A stretch of 64,000 nt of DNA from Viridibacterium silvisoli (GCF_036017035.1 NZ_JAYXHS010000002.1:806001-870000); one strand, 5' to 3'; numbered from the stretch's first letter, positions 17,988 to 26,260 are shown. Program-made: numbers and translations. The notes: a model not told the origin generated them from the letters alone.

Positions 17988-18602
17988 ATGGAATGGACGC
18001 CGATCGTGGTTGCAGTGATAACAGGTATTGCAGGCACGTTCCTGACTCAATATCTCATAAGTCGTCGGGACTCGCGCACAACGCAGCGTCAGGAACGCCT
18101 TGCGGCCGTCAAGCTGATTGATCGCTTGCGTGCCTACGCAAAGCGCTGCGCCGATGAGCTGGTGGCCAACAGCCTGTTCTATGACAGTACCGGATCTTGT
18201 GGAGGCCGGTGCACTCACGTTCCTACGTTGGACGACCTCAACGAACAGGACTGCCAATACCTTGCTCCCAAACACTACGACGCATTCTTAGCTCTTCGGC
18301 ACGAGGCAAGAATTCGCCAAGATGATGCGCGAATGGAGTGGGAGCTTTCAGCTGCTCACGAAGACGACCTGGCTGTAGTCGTGTTTCGAAACACCAACGA
18401 GATTGCCCTCGAGGCAATCCGCCTTGCCAATCGTTTACGTGATGAACTCGGGTTAGAACGAGACCTTCACAGTGAAGGCTTGGAACGCGGGCTAGTTACG
18501 ACGCAGCAAGACTATCGTCGCCAGCAGATCCAGAACAGGTGGAGTTGGCGGAAGAAAGTGAGAGCGAACAGGCTGCTAAAAGAGATGATGACCTCTGTCT
18601 AG
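17988..18602 (+). CDS. Hypothetical membrane-anchored protein (block D of the prophage array)
   Basis: 204 residues. An N-terminal signal-anchor helix (about 5-24, IVVAVITGIAGTFLTQYLI) is followed by a basic, helical, coiled-coil-prone domain with a Cys-rich patch (SCGGRC). It resembles small single-pass phage proteins that sit on the inner membrane, such as exclusion factors, but no family is recognised. A strong AAGGGGG site precedes the ATG and is built partly from the palindrome tail. It fills its block almost completely. Confidence 0.65.
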   Translation: MEWTPIVVAVITGIAGTFLTQYLISRRDSRTTQRQERLAAVKLIDRLRAYAKRCADELVANSLFYDSTGSCGGRCTHVPTLDDLNEQDCQYLAPKHYDAFLALRHEARIRQDDARMEWELSAAHEDDLAVVVFRNTNEIALEAIRLANRLRDELGLERDLHSEGLERGLVTTQQDYRRQQIQNRWSWRKKVRANRLLKEMMTSV

Positions 18603-18633
18603 ATGGGGGCTGGGCTTCGAAGAACGACACTAA

Positions 18634-18645
18634 GGTTACGTAACC
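18634..18645. repeat. GGTTACGTAACC palindrome, boundary 5
   Basis: Perfect 12-bp palindrome, 31 bp after the stop of the preceding gene and 35 bp before the next start. Confidence 0.85.
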
Positions 18646-18680
18646 AAGACAGCGTGGCCATTTCTTTATTGGAGACATCA

Positions 18681-19124
18681 ATGCAGAGCAACATCGATCA
18701 GTTCGATGACGTTACAGCCAAGACCTTTGCTTATCTCTATGAGAGCTTTCCTGTTCCTGCATTTCTGCTTGTCGAGAGATTTGGCGTCATGATTGACGTG
18801 GAAGCTTATCCCCTTGGAGACAGCGTGAAAGAAGCGGACTTTTGGGTTGCGTGTTGGGATTGGCTAATAGCTGCGGGATACATGTATGCCGGTGACAGAA
18901 TTCGTCCCGTAGGTTTCAGTGACGTTGTGCTAACGGCAAAAGGGCTAGAGGTGCTGAAGGCCGTCCCGAGCAGCCTCTCGAATGGTCAAACCGTCGGTGA
19001 TCAGATCGTAGCCGGGTTGAAAAGTGGGGCCCTCGATGCGGTAAAGGATGGCGTTAAGCTCGCGCTGTCTAGAGGCGCAGAGATGGTTCCTTGGGCGGCT
19101 CTGGCGCACCAGGCATTCAAGTAG
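18681..19124 (+). CDS. Hypothetical protein, winged-helix-like (block E of the prophage array)
   Basis: 147 residues starting at the ATG with GGAG upstream. The N-terminal ~85 residues (TAKTFAYLYESFPVP...LIAAGYMY...VVLTAKGLEVLKAVP) have the spacing of a winged-helix domain in which a "VLTAKGLEVL" wing follows the recognition helix. The C-terminal part (TVGDQIVAGLKSGALDAVKDGVKLALSRGAEM) may be a membrane-active or amphipathic tail. This layout recurs in small proteins next to phage or defence genes, but no named family is recognised. Confidence 0.6.
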   Translation: MQSNIDQFDDVTAKTFAYLYESFPVPAFLLVERFGVMIDVEAYPLGDSVKEADFWVACWDWLIAAGYMYAGDRIRPVGFSDVVLTAKGLEVLKAVPSSLSNGQTVGDQIVAGLKSGALDAVKDGVKLALSRGAEMVPWAALAHQAFK

Positions 19125-19132
19125 ATGGGTAA

Positions 19133-19183
19133 GGTTACGTAACCATAAGCTCGCTCTGTAATTGCCAAGGTTTCAAAACCTTG
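19133..19183. repeat. Paired palindromes, boundary 6, overlapping the secretin stop codon
   Basis: GGTTACGTAACC (19133-19144, followed by ATAAG) and CAAGGTTT-CA-AAACCTTG (19166-19183, 8-bp arms). The stop codon of the minus-strand secretin gene (19173-19175) lies at the centre of the second palindrome. Confidence 0.85.
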
Positions 19184-20411
19184 AGGTCGGGCCATCCGAC
19201 GAATCCAACGAAAAGGAAAGCAGCACCAAGACGGTCGAATTTGCTTTCCCTTCATCCCCAGACAACGGAATGCCAAACACTTTGGACGAAGAGCCTGTCT
19301 GCTTCTCGCTCTGCAAACCGCCAACCGCTACAAGCTGCCCCAGCCCAGACTCAATTTGAGTCTGAACGGAGCGCTCCGAACGTGTCGGCGAATCAATTCC
19401 AGAAACAATGTTCTTCGTGAACTGCGACAGGGACACGGACACATCTGCGGTGACAAGCTCGCCCTCGAGCTTTGGCAGAACCTCAACAATCAACCCAGCG
19501 TCTTGATAGCTAACGGACTGATACGGACGCCCAGTCGAATCCAATGTCGACTGCGAAAGAGTAGGAACCTTATCCCCAACCTGCAGACGACCTTTACGGC
19601 CGGTCCTGACACGCAAAGACGCATCCTGTAGAAGACGGAAAGATCCCACCGACCGCATCGCCCCAAGCGCGATATCAACGGCGGACGTTTTGATGCGTAC
19701 TGCAGCCATCGAAGGAGGGGGACTCCCCAGCCCGATAGACAATTCGCCTCCGAGTGCCTTAATGGCCGCAGAGAACCCCCAGCCCGAATCATCCGAGCCC
19801 GAAAATTCGGACACTACTACACGCACATTCAGCACGCGAGAACCCTCTCGGAGCTGATCAATCACTGACTTCGCTTGGGCGACGTTTTCCTGCGTTCCCG
19901 AGAGAAGCCAGCGACCCCCACCCAGTTCTTCCAAAGCGACACCAAGCGGAGAGAAGGCTCGCTGTAGGCCGTCGAGCGGTGGCAAGTCCACGACAACGAC
20001 AGATCTCGGTGCCGGTTCGGAAGTGGCCAAGAGCGTGGAGGCCGGAGATGACTGGAGTGGAAGCGGTGATGAAACCAAAGCTTCCCTTTGCTGTTCTGGC
20101 TTTGCCTCGGACGCTGTAAGAAATACGACGCCCTCCCGCTCTAGAACCTGAACACCAGCCCCCGTCAAATAGGCCTCAACGCTTTTCTTGATCTGCAGTG
20201 GCTGTGCATTTGGAAAGAAAAATGTCACCTGTCGATTGGCGATCTTGTCGTCGAGCATGAAGGGGAGCTTCAGTATGTCCCCATACACGACCCGCGCAAG
20301 CTGAGACAGTTTTACGTTGTCTAGGTCAATGGTTGCGGCGGACACCGAACCACTTGCCATCCACCAGCACAGCAACACCCCTTGAATCAGACCGCGCAAC
20401 TTGTGATACAT
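19173..20411 (-). CDS. Filamentous-phage secretin (pIV-like, GspD superfamily)
   Basis: 412 residues with a signal peptide (LIQGVLLCWWMASGSVSA), N-terminal secretin N0-type domain (ATIDLDNVKLSQLARVVYGDI), N-domain segment and the C-terminal secretin homology region (LQVGDKVPTLSQ...YQDAGLIVEVLPKLEG...QTQIESGLGQLVAVGGL). It would form the outer-membrane channel for phage extrusion with the Zot/pI protein. Many inoviruses borrow the host secretin, so having its own makes this phage more self-sufficient. The ATG at 20411 has AAAGGAA upstream. It overlaps the Zot gene by 86 bp in another frame. Confidence 0.85.
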   Translation of the reverse strand: MYHKLRGLIQGVLLCWWMASGSVSAATIDLDNVKLSQLARVVYGDILKLPFMLDDKIANRQVTFFFPNAQPLQIKKSVEAYLTGAGVQVLEREGVVFLTASEAKPEQQREALVSSPLPLQSSPASTLLATSEPAPRSVVVVDLPPLDGLQRAFSPLGVALEELGGGRWLLSGTQENVAQAKSVIDQLREGSRVLNVRVVVSEFSGSDDSGWGFSAAIKALGGELSIGLGSPPPSMAAVRIKTSAVDIALGAMRSVGSFRLLQDASLRVRTGRKGRLQVGDKVPTLSQSTLDSTGRPYQSVSYQDAGLIVEVLPKLEGELVTADVSVSLSQFTKNIVSGIDSPTRSERSVQTQIESGLGQLVAVGGLQSEKQTGSSSKVFGIPLSGDEGKANSTVLVLLSFSLDSSDGPTSRF

Positions 20412-21360
20412 GACGTATTCCTTTGTCATCAATCAGCACGACAGCTCCGCCATCCATGCTGACAAAACTTCCGTTTGACCATTCGATGTCCGCCGCAGCG
20501 ACCTGAATCTCTGCTGTCTTTGGATGAGAGAGCTTCTCCCACGTCTTCCAGCCCCCGACGGATAACAAGGCGCCGACAAGAAAGCCCGCCACAGCAGAGC
20601 GCTTGCCCGCAGCAATCCACATCGCCTTCTTATTCATGTGTCTCCCCTTAACGTGAAAAGGCGGCAGAACCGAATGCAAGCCCGGCGACCGATCCACCAT
20701 TTTCCAATCCACGTCCAAGTGGCCATCGACGGATGAGCTGCGCAACAACTGCCTAGTATTGAACGCGGTGAAAACATCGTTGCCCCTGTACATCCTGAAA
20801 TCTGCGACTGGTGCGCCGTTGTGTAGGCCGTAGTGAGTCGTCGCGTAGTGGACGCGAGGAAGCGGAAGCCGGAGACCGAGCCACCCCACGAGCGGCATCT
20901 TCAAACGATCCATTCGCCGGCAGGCAACACGATATTCAACCACCATGTCTCGAACCTGTTTATCAAGCGCACCTACAGCCTGAATAACAAACATCAGGTC
21001 CCAACCGAGCTTGCGAGCATGCACAAACCACGCGATGAGATCGTTGCGATTCTTGTCCTGGTAAGTTCGTGAATTGAGGATCGTGATGGACTCATCCAGA
21101 AGGATCAGCCCATTTCTTGACTCGTCAATGGTCTCGTTTCCAAATCCCAAACCATCCAGCGAGGAGACAGTTAGAACGTCTGGAAGTCTTGTTAAGCGAC
21201 AGCGACTCTCATCGGTAAAGGGCGAAAAGTAGTTCTCGGGCAAGAGGTCAATGTTTGAAGCGACTCGCCGCCCTTTGCCCAGGTAGTCATCGAGCGCGAC
21301 GGTGACGGCAAAAGTTGTCTTGCCACTCCCCATTTTGCCTTCGACCGCAAACGTCGCCAT
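20326..21360 (-). CDS. Zot-domain assembly ATPase (pI)
   Basis: 344 residues. Residues ~1-190 form the Zot P-loop domain (Walker A GKMGSGKTT near the N terminus, Walker B NGLILLDES). One membrane helix follows (about 232-250, SAVAGFLVGALLSVGGW), then a short periplasmic tail. This is the pI-type morphogenesis ATPase that drives virion assembly at the inner membrane. The start codon overlaps the stop of the upstream pVI-like gene (TGATG). Confidence 0.92.
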   Translation of the reverse strand: MATFAVEGKMGSGKTTFAVTVALDDYLGKGRRVASNIDLLPENYFSPFTDESRCRLTRLPDVLTVSSLDGLGFGNETIDESRNGLILLDESITILNSRTYQDKNRNDLIAWFVHARKLGWDLMFVIQAVGALDKQVRDMVVEYRVACRRMDRLKMPLVGWLGLRLPLPRVHYATTHYGLHNGAPVADFRMYRGNDVFTAFNTRQLLRSSSVDGHLDVDWKMVDRSPGLHSVLPPFHVKGRHMNKKAMWIAAGKRSAVAGFLVGALLSVGGWKTWEKLSHPKTAEIQVAAADIEWSNGSFVSMDGGAVVLIDDKGIRHVSQVARSDSRGVAVLVDGKWFGVRRNH

Positions 21361-21689
21361 CACACACCTACCGTAGGTGTGGCGATTCGCGTCACATTGA
21401 ACCGATACAAGAACACAGCAACATCGGCCGATAGACAGGCAGATGCACAGACCTGCCAATTTGACGGCATCACCAAGAAAAAGCCCATCCAGAATCCGTC
21501 AAACACGCCGCCCTTTGGCGTGACATAAACCAAGCCGGTGACTAGACCATGGATCAGAGCCCACAACGCAACCAGCATCGAGACGAAAACGGCGACAACT
21601 GCTATCGCCAAGGCAGCGCGCTTGCCGAAATATCCAGCTAGCCACGCGAGCGCTGCTGTAAAAAACTGCGCGAGCCAACTACCGAACAT
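21360..21689 (-). CDS. Minor coat pVI-like membrane protein
   Basis: 109 residues with three hydrophobic segments (FTAALAWLAGYF, ALAIAVVAVFVSMLVALWALIHGLV, FWMGFFLVMPSNWQVCASACLSADVAVFLY). Size, topology and place between the adsorption protein and Zot match pVI / DUF2523 proteins, which cap the virion end. AAGGGG precedes the ATG at 21689. It overlaps the end of the pIII-like gene by 11 bp. Confidence 0.8.
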   Translation of the reverse strand: MFGSWLAQFFTAALAWLAGYFGKRAALAIAVVAVFVSMLVALWALIHGLVTGLVYVTPKGGVFDGFWMGFFLVMPSNWQVCASACLSADVAVFLYRFNVTRIATPTVGV

Positions 21690-23184
21690 TTGCAACCCCT
21701 TCGACTTCAGCTGACAGGAATCGACGCCAAATGTAGAAGACCGTGCCCACGTACATCAGCCATTCGGCAATCTTCTTCATCATGATGAGGAACTGGTTAT
21801 TGCAGAAATCAAAATTGAAGGCGAAAGCCCCCATGTTGAGGTTCATCGGCACACATGGAACAGGATCAGCACCGAACCACAGATCCGGAAAGAAACCGCT
21901 CCAAGAAATGCCGTGGTCATCACTGCGTTGCGCATCAACGCGTGATTGATATTGATCCGCCAACGATGCGCTTTGAACCCCATCCCACGATGGCGAAGAA
22001 ACCCCATCTTCATTCACTACCCGAACAGCGCATGGCGTGGACGATGAACCACAATCTCCCAAACCATTTGTTCCGCCTCCCGACCCCGACCCGGGTGAAG
22101 AACCCGCAGAGCTTGAACCGCCGCTCGACCCGGTGCCTGGACTCGGCGTGGTACCAGCGGACACCGGCGGAGTGCCTGTGCCCTTGCTGCTAGAGACAAT
22201 AGGAAAACCGCCTTGTCCTGCGTCGTAAGGTGCCGTTTCAACCGTGTTCCAGCTGTTGTCAGGTGAGGTCGTCAATATCTGCAATCCACCGCCGGTGGAT
22301 TTGCGAACTTCAGTCTTGCTGCCATCGACAGATTCCAGAGTGACTGTTTTTAGATCGCCAGTCGTCTTGACCTGGCTGTTGTCGCAGTTTGGATTGACAG
22401 GATCGGTCTCAAAACCGCTCGAACCCAGCAGCACTTCGCATGGAACATCGGCCGGCTTCTTAACGTCAGCTGGCGTTGTCAGAACGCAATTCACGCCAAC
22501 CAAGGAATAGCCTGGCGAACTTGAACAATCGGCGGGCTCGGACACCGGCTTGTCCCACACGTAGTACAAGGCTGCGGGCTGTGAGCCCACTACAACAGTG
22601 CCTTGGAAGGCCACAGTCCCCATTGAAGTCTCTTTGACTGTGGATACCGTGACCTGCCGATAGCCTGCAGTGCCGTTGGCATACTTCTTTACGCCAGATC
22701 CGCCGATGTCCTGCACAACCGCCGGCCAGGATGACGCCATCGTTGGATATCTGTCCGACACAGGAAACGATGACTTGGGTGACACATCCTTTCCGGACGT
22801 GTCCCAGCGTTTTGGATTTGGATTTCCTCGCGCAGCTGAAGGCGTCAGATTGATCTTTGCCCGCAAATTCGGAGACTGAACAGTCTGAGCAGAGGTCTTC
22901 ATAACGGAGGCATCTTTGCAACTGGTGACCTGGTAGGTGCAATCTGCCCACAGCAGTCCGGTTACCACTCCAGTGGTGGCAAACAATGCATCCCATACCA
23001 GAATCGAGCCGCCTGAAACATTCAGCATCCAAGTCGCAACGGCGACGACAGGTATGAAAGCCTGAGCAATGCCACACACGAAAAAGAAAGCGACTAAGGC
23101 GGTAACGATTTTTCTTCTCACGGCAAACCCCGCGAAACCTTTCCTGAGGCCCAATGGGACTACTTCATCGAACGACGTGCCCAC
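21679..23184 (-). CDS. Phage adsorption protein, pIII-like
   Basis: 501 residues. An N-terminal hydrophobic segment (about 26-45) acts as signal. Then come an N-domain region, a glycine/serine-rich linker (about 335-375), a conserved-looking C-domain (WSGFFPDLWFGADPVPCVPMNL...FNFDFC) and a C-terminal membrane anchor (about 470-490). The WFG-D-PVPC and FNFDFC region is typical of inovirus attachment proteins. The start is unclear: the GTG at 23184 overlaps the coat gene by 25 bp and has no good site, and a later start is possible. The N-terminal part should determine the host receptor. Confidence 0.78.
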   Translation of the reverse strand: MGTSFDEVVPLGLRKGFAGFAVRRKIVTALVAFFFVCGIAQAFIPVVAVATWMLNVSGGSILVWDALFATTGVVTGLLWADCTYQVTSCKDASVMKTSAQTVQSPNLRAKINLTPSAARGNPNPKRWDTSGKDVSPKSSFPVSDRYPTMASSWPAVVQDIGGSGVKKYANGTAGYRQVTVSTVKETSMGTVAFQGTVVVGSQPAALYYVWDKPVSEPADCSSSPGYSLVGVNCVLTTPADVKKPADVPCEVLLGSSGFETDPVNPNCDNSQVKTTGDLKTVTLESVDGSKTEVRKSTGGGLQILTTSPDNSWNTVETAPYDAGQGGFPIVSSSKGTGTPPVSAGTTPSPGTGSSGGSSSAGSSPGSGSGGGTNGLGDCGSSSTPCAVRVVNEDGVSSPSWDGVQSASLADQYQSRVDAQRSDDHGISWSGFFPDLWFGADPVPCVPMNLNMGAFAFNFDFCNNQFLIMMKKIAEWLMYVGTVFYIWRRFLSAEVEGVANVR

Positions 23185-23372
23185 TTGACGCTGGCAGCGA
23201 TCCCAAACGAAAGCGCGATGAGTGGCGCGACGCCCGTAACAATGTCGCCCAGCGCCGTCGTCAGGCTGCTGACCAACGTTCCGGTCAAGCTAGCGACAGT
23301 GACGGTTGTATCAGCACTTGCAACGCCGGACGCCAGCGCAGCAATCACCAACACGAGATATTGCTTCTTCAT
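23160..23372 (-). CDS. Major coat protein precursor, pVIII-like
   Basis: 70 residues. A 20-residue signal peptide ending ASA is followed by a ~50-residue mature protein: short N-terminal part, long hydrophobic helix (IVTGVAPLIALSFGIAASV) and a basic C terminus (KWARRSMK) that contacts DNA. This is the textbook filamentous major coat layout. A perfect AAGGAG site precedes the ATG. Confidence 0.9.
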   Translation of the reverse strand: MKKQYLVLVIAALASGVASADTTVTVASLTGTLVSSLTTALGDIVTGVAPLIALSFGIAASVKWARRSMK

Positions 23373-23374
23373 AA

Positions 23375-23506
23375 CTACTCCTTTCCAACGGCGTCACGGA
23401 AAATTGAGCATGTCCATTCAAACAAGAAACCAGAACATGCTCCGCTGACCAAGGCGACGCCAAAAACCATGGCCAGCTCAGCAACATCAAGAGAAAAATC
23501 AATCAT
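23375..23506 (-). CDS. Tiny membrane protein, pVII/pIX-like minor coat candidate
   Basis: 43 residues (MIDFSLDVAELAMVFGV... ending FRDAVGKE) with one central hydrophobic helix. The stop is 2 bp before the coat-protein ATG and contains that gene's ribosome site. Its start overlaps the stop of the preceding tiny gene by ATGA. Position, size and single membrane helix match the pVII/pIX end proteins of filamentous phages. Confidence 0.75.
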   Translation of the reverse strand: MIDFSLDVAELAMVFGVALVSGACSGFLFEWTCSIFRDAVGKE

Positions 23507-23628
23507 CGACCCACACCTTGACCGATCTTGAACCCGGTTAAAAAGATCAAAACGATCACACCAAAGATCAAAAAATCTCGCACCTGCACGATCGCTGTGA
23601 TCAAGCGGGCCACGCTTTCAGCGTCCAT
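23503..23628 (-). CDS. Tiny membrane protein, pVII/pIX-like minor coat candidate
   Basis: 41 residues (MDAESVARLITAIVQVRDFL... ending FKIGQGVGR) with a strong membrane helix (FLIFGVIVLIFLTGF). It is translationally coupled (ATGA) to the next tiny gene. It sits in the usual place for end-cap minor coat proteins, just before the major coat. Confidence 0.75.
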   Translation of the reverse strand: MDAESVARLITAIVQVRDFLIFGVIVLIFLTGFKIGQGVGR

Positions 23629-23674
23629 CACTGGCTCACATCTCTAGCTGCATCATCGTGATGTCCGCCGTCTA

Positions 23675-23968
23675 TCAGTGACAAGGCTCTGTTGTCTGGC
23701 ATCCACAACTCGAAGACTGCAAGAGCTCATAAATCTCAAGCGCAGCAGCTTGAACGAAGACTGTTGTGAGTCCGTCATCGAGATTGTGAGAAATAAATGA
23801 CGCTGCTTCCAGAACTCCAGACTGCATCCCGACAGCTACCAAGACAACAATTGACTTGTAGCCTTCTATGCGATGTGAGTATTCTTCTGGCGGGCAAGAC
23901 AGTTTTGCTCTCTCCTGAGCGCAGCGGAAAATGTCCAGAGAACTAAGAGGGGGGGCATTGCGGTCCAT
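23675..23968 (-). CDS. Hypothetical phage protein, 97 residues
   Basis: Starts at an ATG with a good AAAGGAA site, between the ssDNA-binding protein region and the tiny coat genes. It ends with a cysteine-rich tail (SSSCGCQTTEPCH) and has a helical middle (LVAVGMQSGVLEAASFI). No family is recognised. Confidence 0.65.
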   Translation of the reverse strand: MDRNAPPLSSLDIFRCAQERAKLSCPPEEYSHRIEGYKSIVVLVAVGMQSGVLEAASFISHNLDDGLTTVFVQAAALEIYELLQSSSCGCQTTEPCH

Positions 23969-23971
23969 AGG

Positions 23972-24172
23972 TTAATTCCTTTCCAAAATCCAAAATTGAA
24001 AAATAGTGAAGCCCTCAGTACATTCAAGAAGAGCCGTTTCCAACGCAGCATCTTCTTCAAGAAAATGACCGGCCTCTTTGATCCAAGGTGTGAAAGCGAC
24101 AGCACCCCCATCGATGGCCAAGAAGCGCTGAGATTCCCTGTCTTGCACAACCCACCGACGAGAGAGCTCCAT
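23972..24172 (-). CDS. Hypothetical phage protein, 66 residues
   Basis: A small acidic protein (MELSRRWVVQDRESQRFLAI...) lying 3 bp before the next gene and 3 bp after the ssDNA-binding gene, so clearly within the operon. AAGGCATAAGAA precedes the ATG. The N-terminal "W-V-V-Q-D-R" and "FLAIDGGAVAF" strands suggest a small beta protein. Function is not recognised. Confidence 0.7.
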   Translation of the reverse strand: MELSRRWVVQDRESQRFLAIDGGAVAFTPWIKEAGHFLEEDAALETALLECTEGFTIFQFWILERN

Positions 24173-24175
24173 TTC

Positions 24176-24472
24176 TTATGCCTTCACACGATCGGTCGGC
24201 TTCACTGAATGCATCACTGTCTTCTGCTGCTTGCCAGACGTGATGATTTCCATTTCGGCCATTCCCATGAAAGGGAATTCAAGATGCTTGTATTTGGCAT
24301 ACTCTGTGGAATTTCCCATCGAGTATTCAAGGCATCCGAATCCGGAAGCCATGCCCTTGGAGGAGTCCAAGGCGGTCTCCACGTAGACCTTCGTGGCGTC
24401 GTACTTGACGCCCTCGAATTCCCCCGACGAAGACTTCATGCCGAGAACTTTGACCTGACTTTGAAATTTCAT
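24176..24472 (-). CDS. Probable single-stranded DNA-binding protein (gpV-type position)
   Basis: 98 residues, beta-rich (KFQSQVKVLGMKSSSGEFEGVKYDATKVYVET...). Filamentous phages encode a small ssDNA-binding protein directly after the replication initiator; size, beta content and position fit that role. The ATG at 24472 is preceded by GGAAAGGAT. The assignment is by position and character rather than by a clear motif. Confidence 0.65.
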   Translation of the reverse strand: MKFQSQVKVLGMKSSSGEFEGVKYDATKVYVETALDSSKGMASGFGCLEYSMGNSTEYAKYKHLEFPFMGMAEMEIITSGKQQKTVMHSVKPTDRVKA

Positions 24473-24524
24473 TGCGTATCCTTTCCGTAATGCCAAAATG
24501 GGGCCTGATGTGTTCCGACTGGCA

Positions 24525-25880
24525 TCAGAAGTCGGGCAAGCCAAACGTGGATCGAAGACGACGAGCTGACTCAGATAGCTGGCCGACTTTTTCTAGCCGA
24601 TCAGGCCAGCCCTCGCGACACAGCGAATCCAGCAGAACTTTGTCATCGCCGAAAATCTCGCGGAACGCAGTTAGGTGGCGGCCGTACTGAAGTCGGAGAT
24701 AGTTGAACGAATCCTTGAGCTGAAGCTCGGCCGATTTTTCGACGGCGGTGAGTCGCCTAAGCTCATCGGTGATCAGCTCGCTAATGAAATGGAGGGCAGG
24801 GTAGGAACCCGCCAGCAGCCGTGATGGACGGAGCAGGTCGTCAGCCGAAATTTGATAATTGCTGCCGTGGATTTCCAACTCCACTCGCAGCCACTTGCTA
24901 TCTGGATCACCGAGCTGGCGACCCTTTTCATATATGCGAAGCAGTTTCCCCCCAGCGCGGGAACCGATGTAGATTGAGCGACCAGACTCGGGGTAGTTTT
25001 TCCAGTCGCCGCGTTGCTCCAACTTCGATGGACGTCCGCCTGCGGAGAACTTGAACAGGCCGTTATCGAAATCCGTAACGAAACGCTCCACTCCGCCTAG
25101 CTCGCCGTTAAAGTCGTCGAAAGCGACATCGATACGCGTTATCCGAAGCAGCTGCGATTCATTTTTTTGAATCCCAAGCGCACCGCAATCCACGAGCTGT
25201 GATCGCTTTCCAAACTCAACCAGGCGAGATTCCCACCCTCGCCTAGCCACGCCGCAAGCGTGCCCATCCAGCATCAGCATCGCAGTGGAGTTGTTTCCGC
25301 CGGACATCACTCGACCGCAGCCTTCTGCTCCACGCCAGCTGTGACGATATCCGTTCATTCCGTTTTTCGACTTGGCCTCGATCTCGAAGCCAGTGATTTT
25401 CGGAAACCACAGCCGAGCGTTTTCCTCGAATTGCAATTCGTCCAAATCGAATTGGTTCGGAAACGTCACTGAACACCAATCAACGATGCACACCTCTCCG
25501 CCGGCAGGAACACGTCGAGGGACAAAAACAGGCTTGCCGGAAGAAGAAAGAACAATCCCATCGATCGTATGTTTCTCGTCATCGGTATCGTTTCGGGAGG
25601 TTTCTCCCCGTATTACTAGACGGGGAGACGCCGCCGCCGGCGCGGGCAAGCCCGCATCCGGCAGGCGGCCAGTCTCACGCGCAAAAAGGCCTTCGGCCAG
25701 CATCTGACCGAAAGTTGAGTGAAATTTGGAATTGGGCGTGCGCCGATACTGAAGCCGCCCGCGACCTGGCCTGATCAAATACCAGCCGAACAATCCGTCA
25801 ACGAGCCGAACCGAATCCGCCGGCGTGTCTTCACTGGCCACGCCGGCTGACCCAGCCTCAGGAAAGCCCTTGCCAATCAC
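24525..25880 (-). CDS. Phage replication initiation protein (Rep_trans family)
   Basis: 451 residues. The C-terminal two-thirds contain the marks of the inovirus replication initiation factor / Rep_trans family: VDWCSVTF, LLRITRIDVAFDD, RSIYIGSRAGGKLLRIYEKGRQLGD and WLRVELEIHG. It should nick the replicative form and start rolling-circle replication. The N-terminal ~130 residues are a proline/arginine-rich extension of unknown use. The ATG overlaps the stop of the upstream HTH gene (ATGA). Confidence 0.88.
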   Translation of the reverse strand: MIGKGFPEAGSAGVASEDTPADSVRLVDGLFGWYLIRPGRGRLQYRRTPNSKFHSTFGQMLAEGLFARETGRLPDAGLPAPAAASPRLVIRGETSRNDTDDEKHTIDGIVLSSSGKPVFVPRRVPAGGEVCIVDWCSVTFPNQFDLDELQFEENARLWFPKITGFEIEAKSKNGMNGYRHSWRGAEGCGRVMSGGNNSTAMLMLDGHACGVARRGWESRLVEFGKRSQLVDCGALGIQKNESQLLRITRIDVAFDDFNGELGGVERFVTDFDNGLFKFSAGGRPSKLEQRGDWKNYPESGRSIYIGSRAGGKLLRIYEKGRQLGDPDSKWLRVELEIHGSNYQISADDLLRPSRLLAGSYPALHFISELITDELRRLTAVEKSAELQLKDSFNYLRLQYGRHLTAFREIFGDDKVLLDSLCREGWPDRLEKVGQLSESARRLRSTFGLPDF

Positions 25881-26098
25881 TTCGCAACCCCCGAAGCAAT
25901 GAAGTCTTTGCCTTGTTCGAGCGCACGCTGATGGAGCGCGGCCACATTAATCAGACTCCTTTTTCCCAAATGCAGAACGGGAACATATTTCTTCGCGATC
26001 CAGCCATCGACCACACCGACGTCGACACCTACAAGTTCAGCAAACCGATGGCGATCGAGCAGCCCAACAGGAAAAAGAGATAGATTCAATTTGCTCAC
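25877..26098 (-). CDS. Small HTH DNA-binding protein (regulator or excisionase-like)
   Basis: 73 residues with a helix-turn-helix (RHRFAELVGVDVGVVDGWIAKKYVPVLHLGKRSLINVAAL) of the MerR/excisionase-like type: an "AELVGV...V-x-x-WI-x-KKY-VP" helix pair and a "LGKRSLI" wing. It is the first gene of the minus-strand phage operon, divergent from the integrase, so a role in lysogeny control or excision is likely. It is coupled to the replication initiator. Confidence 0.72.
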   Translation of the reverse strand: MSKLNLSLFPVGLLDRHRFAELVGVDVGVVDGWIAKKYVPVLHLGKRSLINVAALHQRALEQGKDFIASGVAK

Positions 26099-26260
26099 CT
26101 AGTATGACAAACGAGTGCATCTGGTGAGTTGAATTCTGGGTCAGGAGCGGAGGCGATACAAGCGCCAAACCCCCCTCAAAAGTGCGAGGGTTGGAGCAAC
26201 ATGACATTCGAGAATGAGGGTATAGAGAAATGCCAATCAACCGACTATTGGAGAGCAGAA

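Noticed and set aside
15371..19183. Integron attC sites as explanation for the palindromes
   Set aside because: The sites lack the RYYYAAC/GTTRRRY simple-site pairs and extrahelical bases of attC, and no integron integrase is present.
15371..19183. CRISPR array
   Set aside because: The intervals are 0.5-0.9 kb genes, not short spacers, and no cas gene is nearby.
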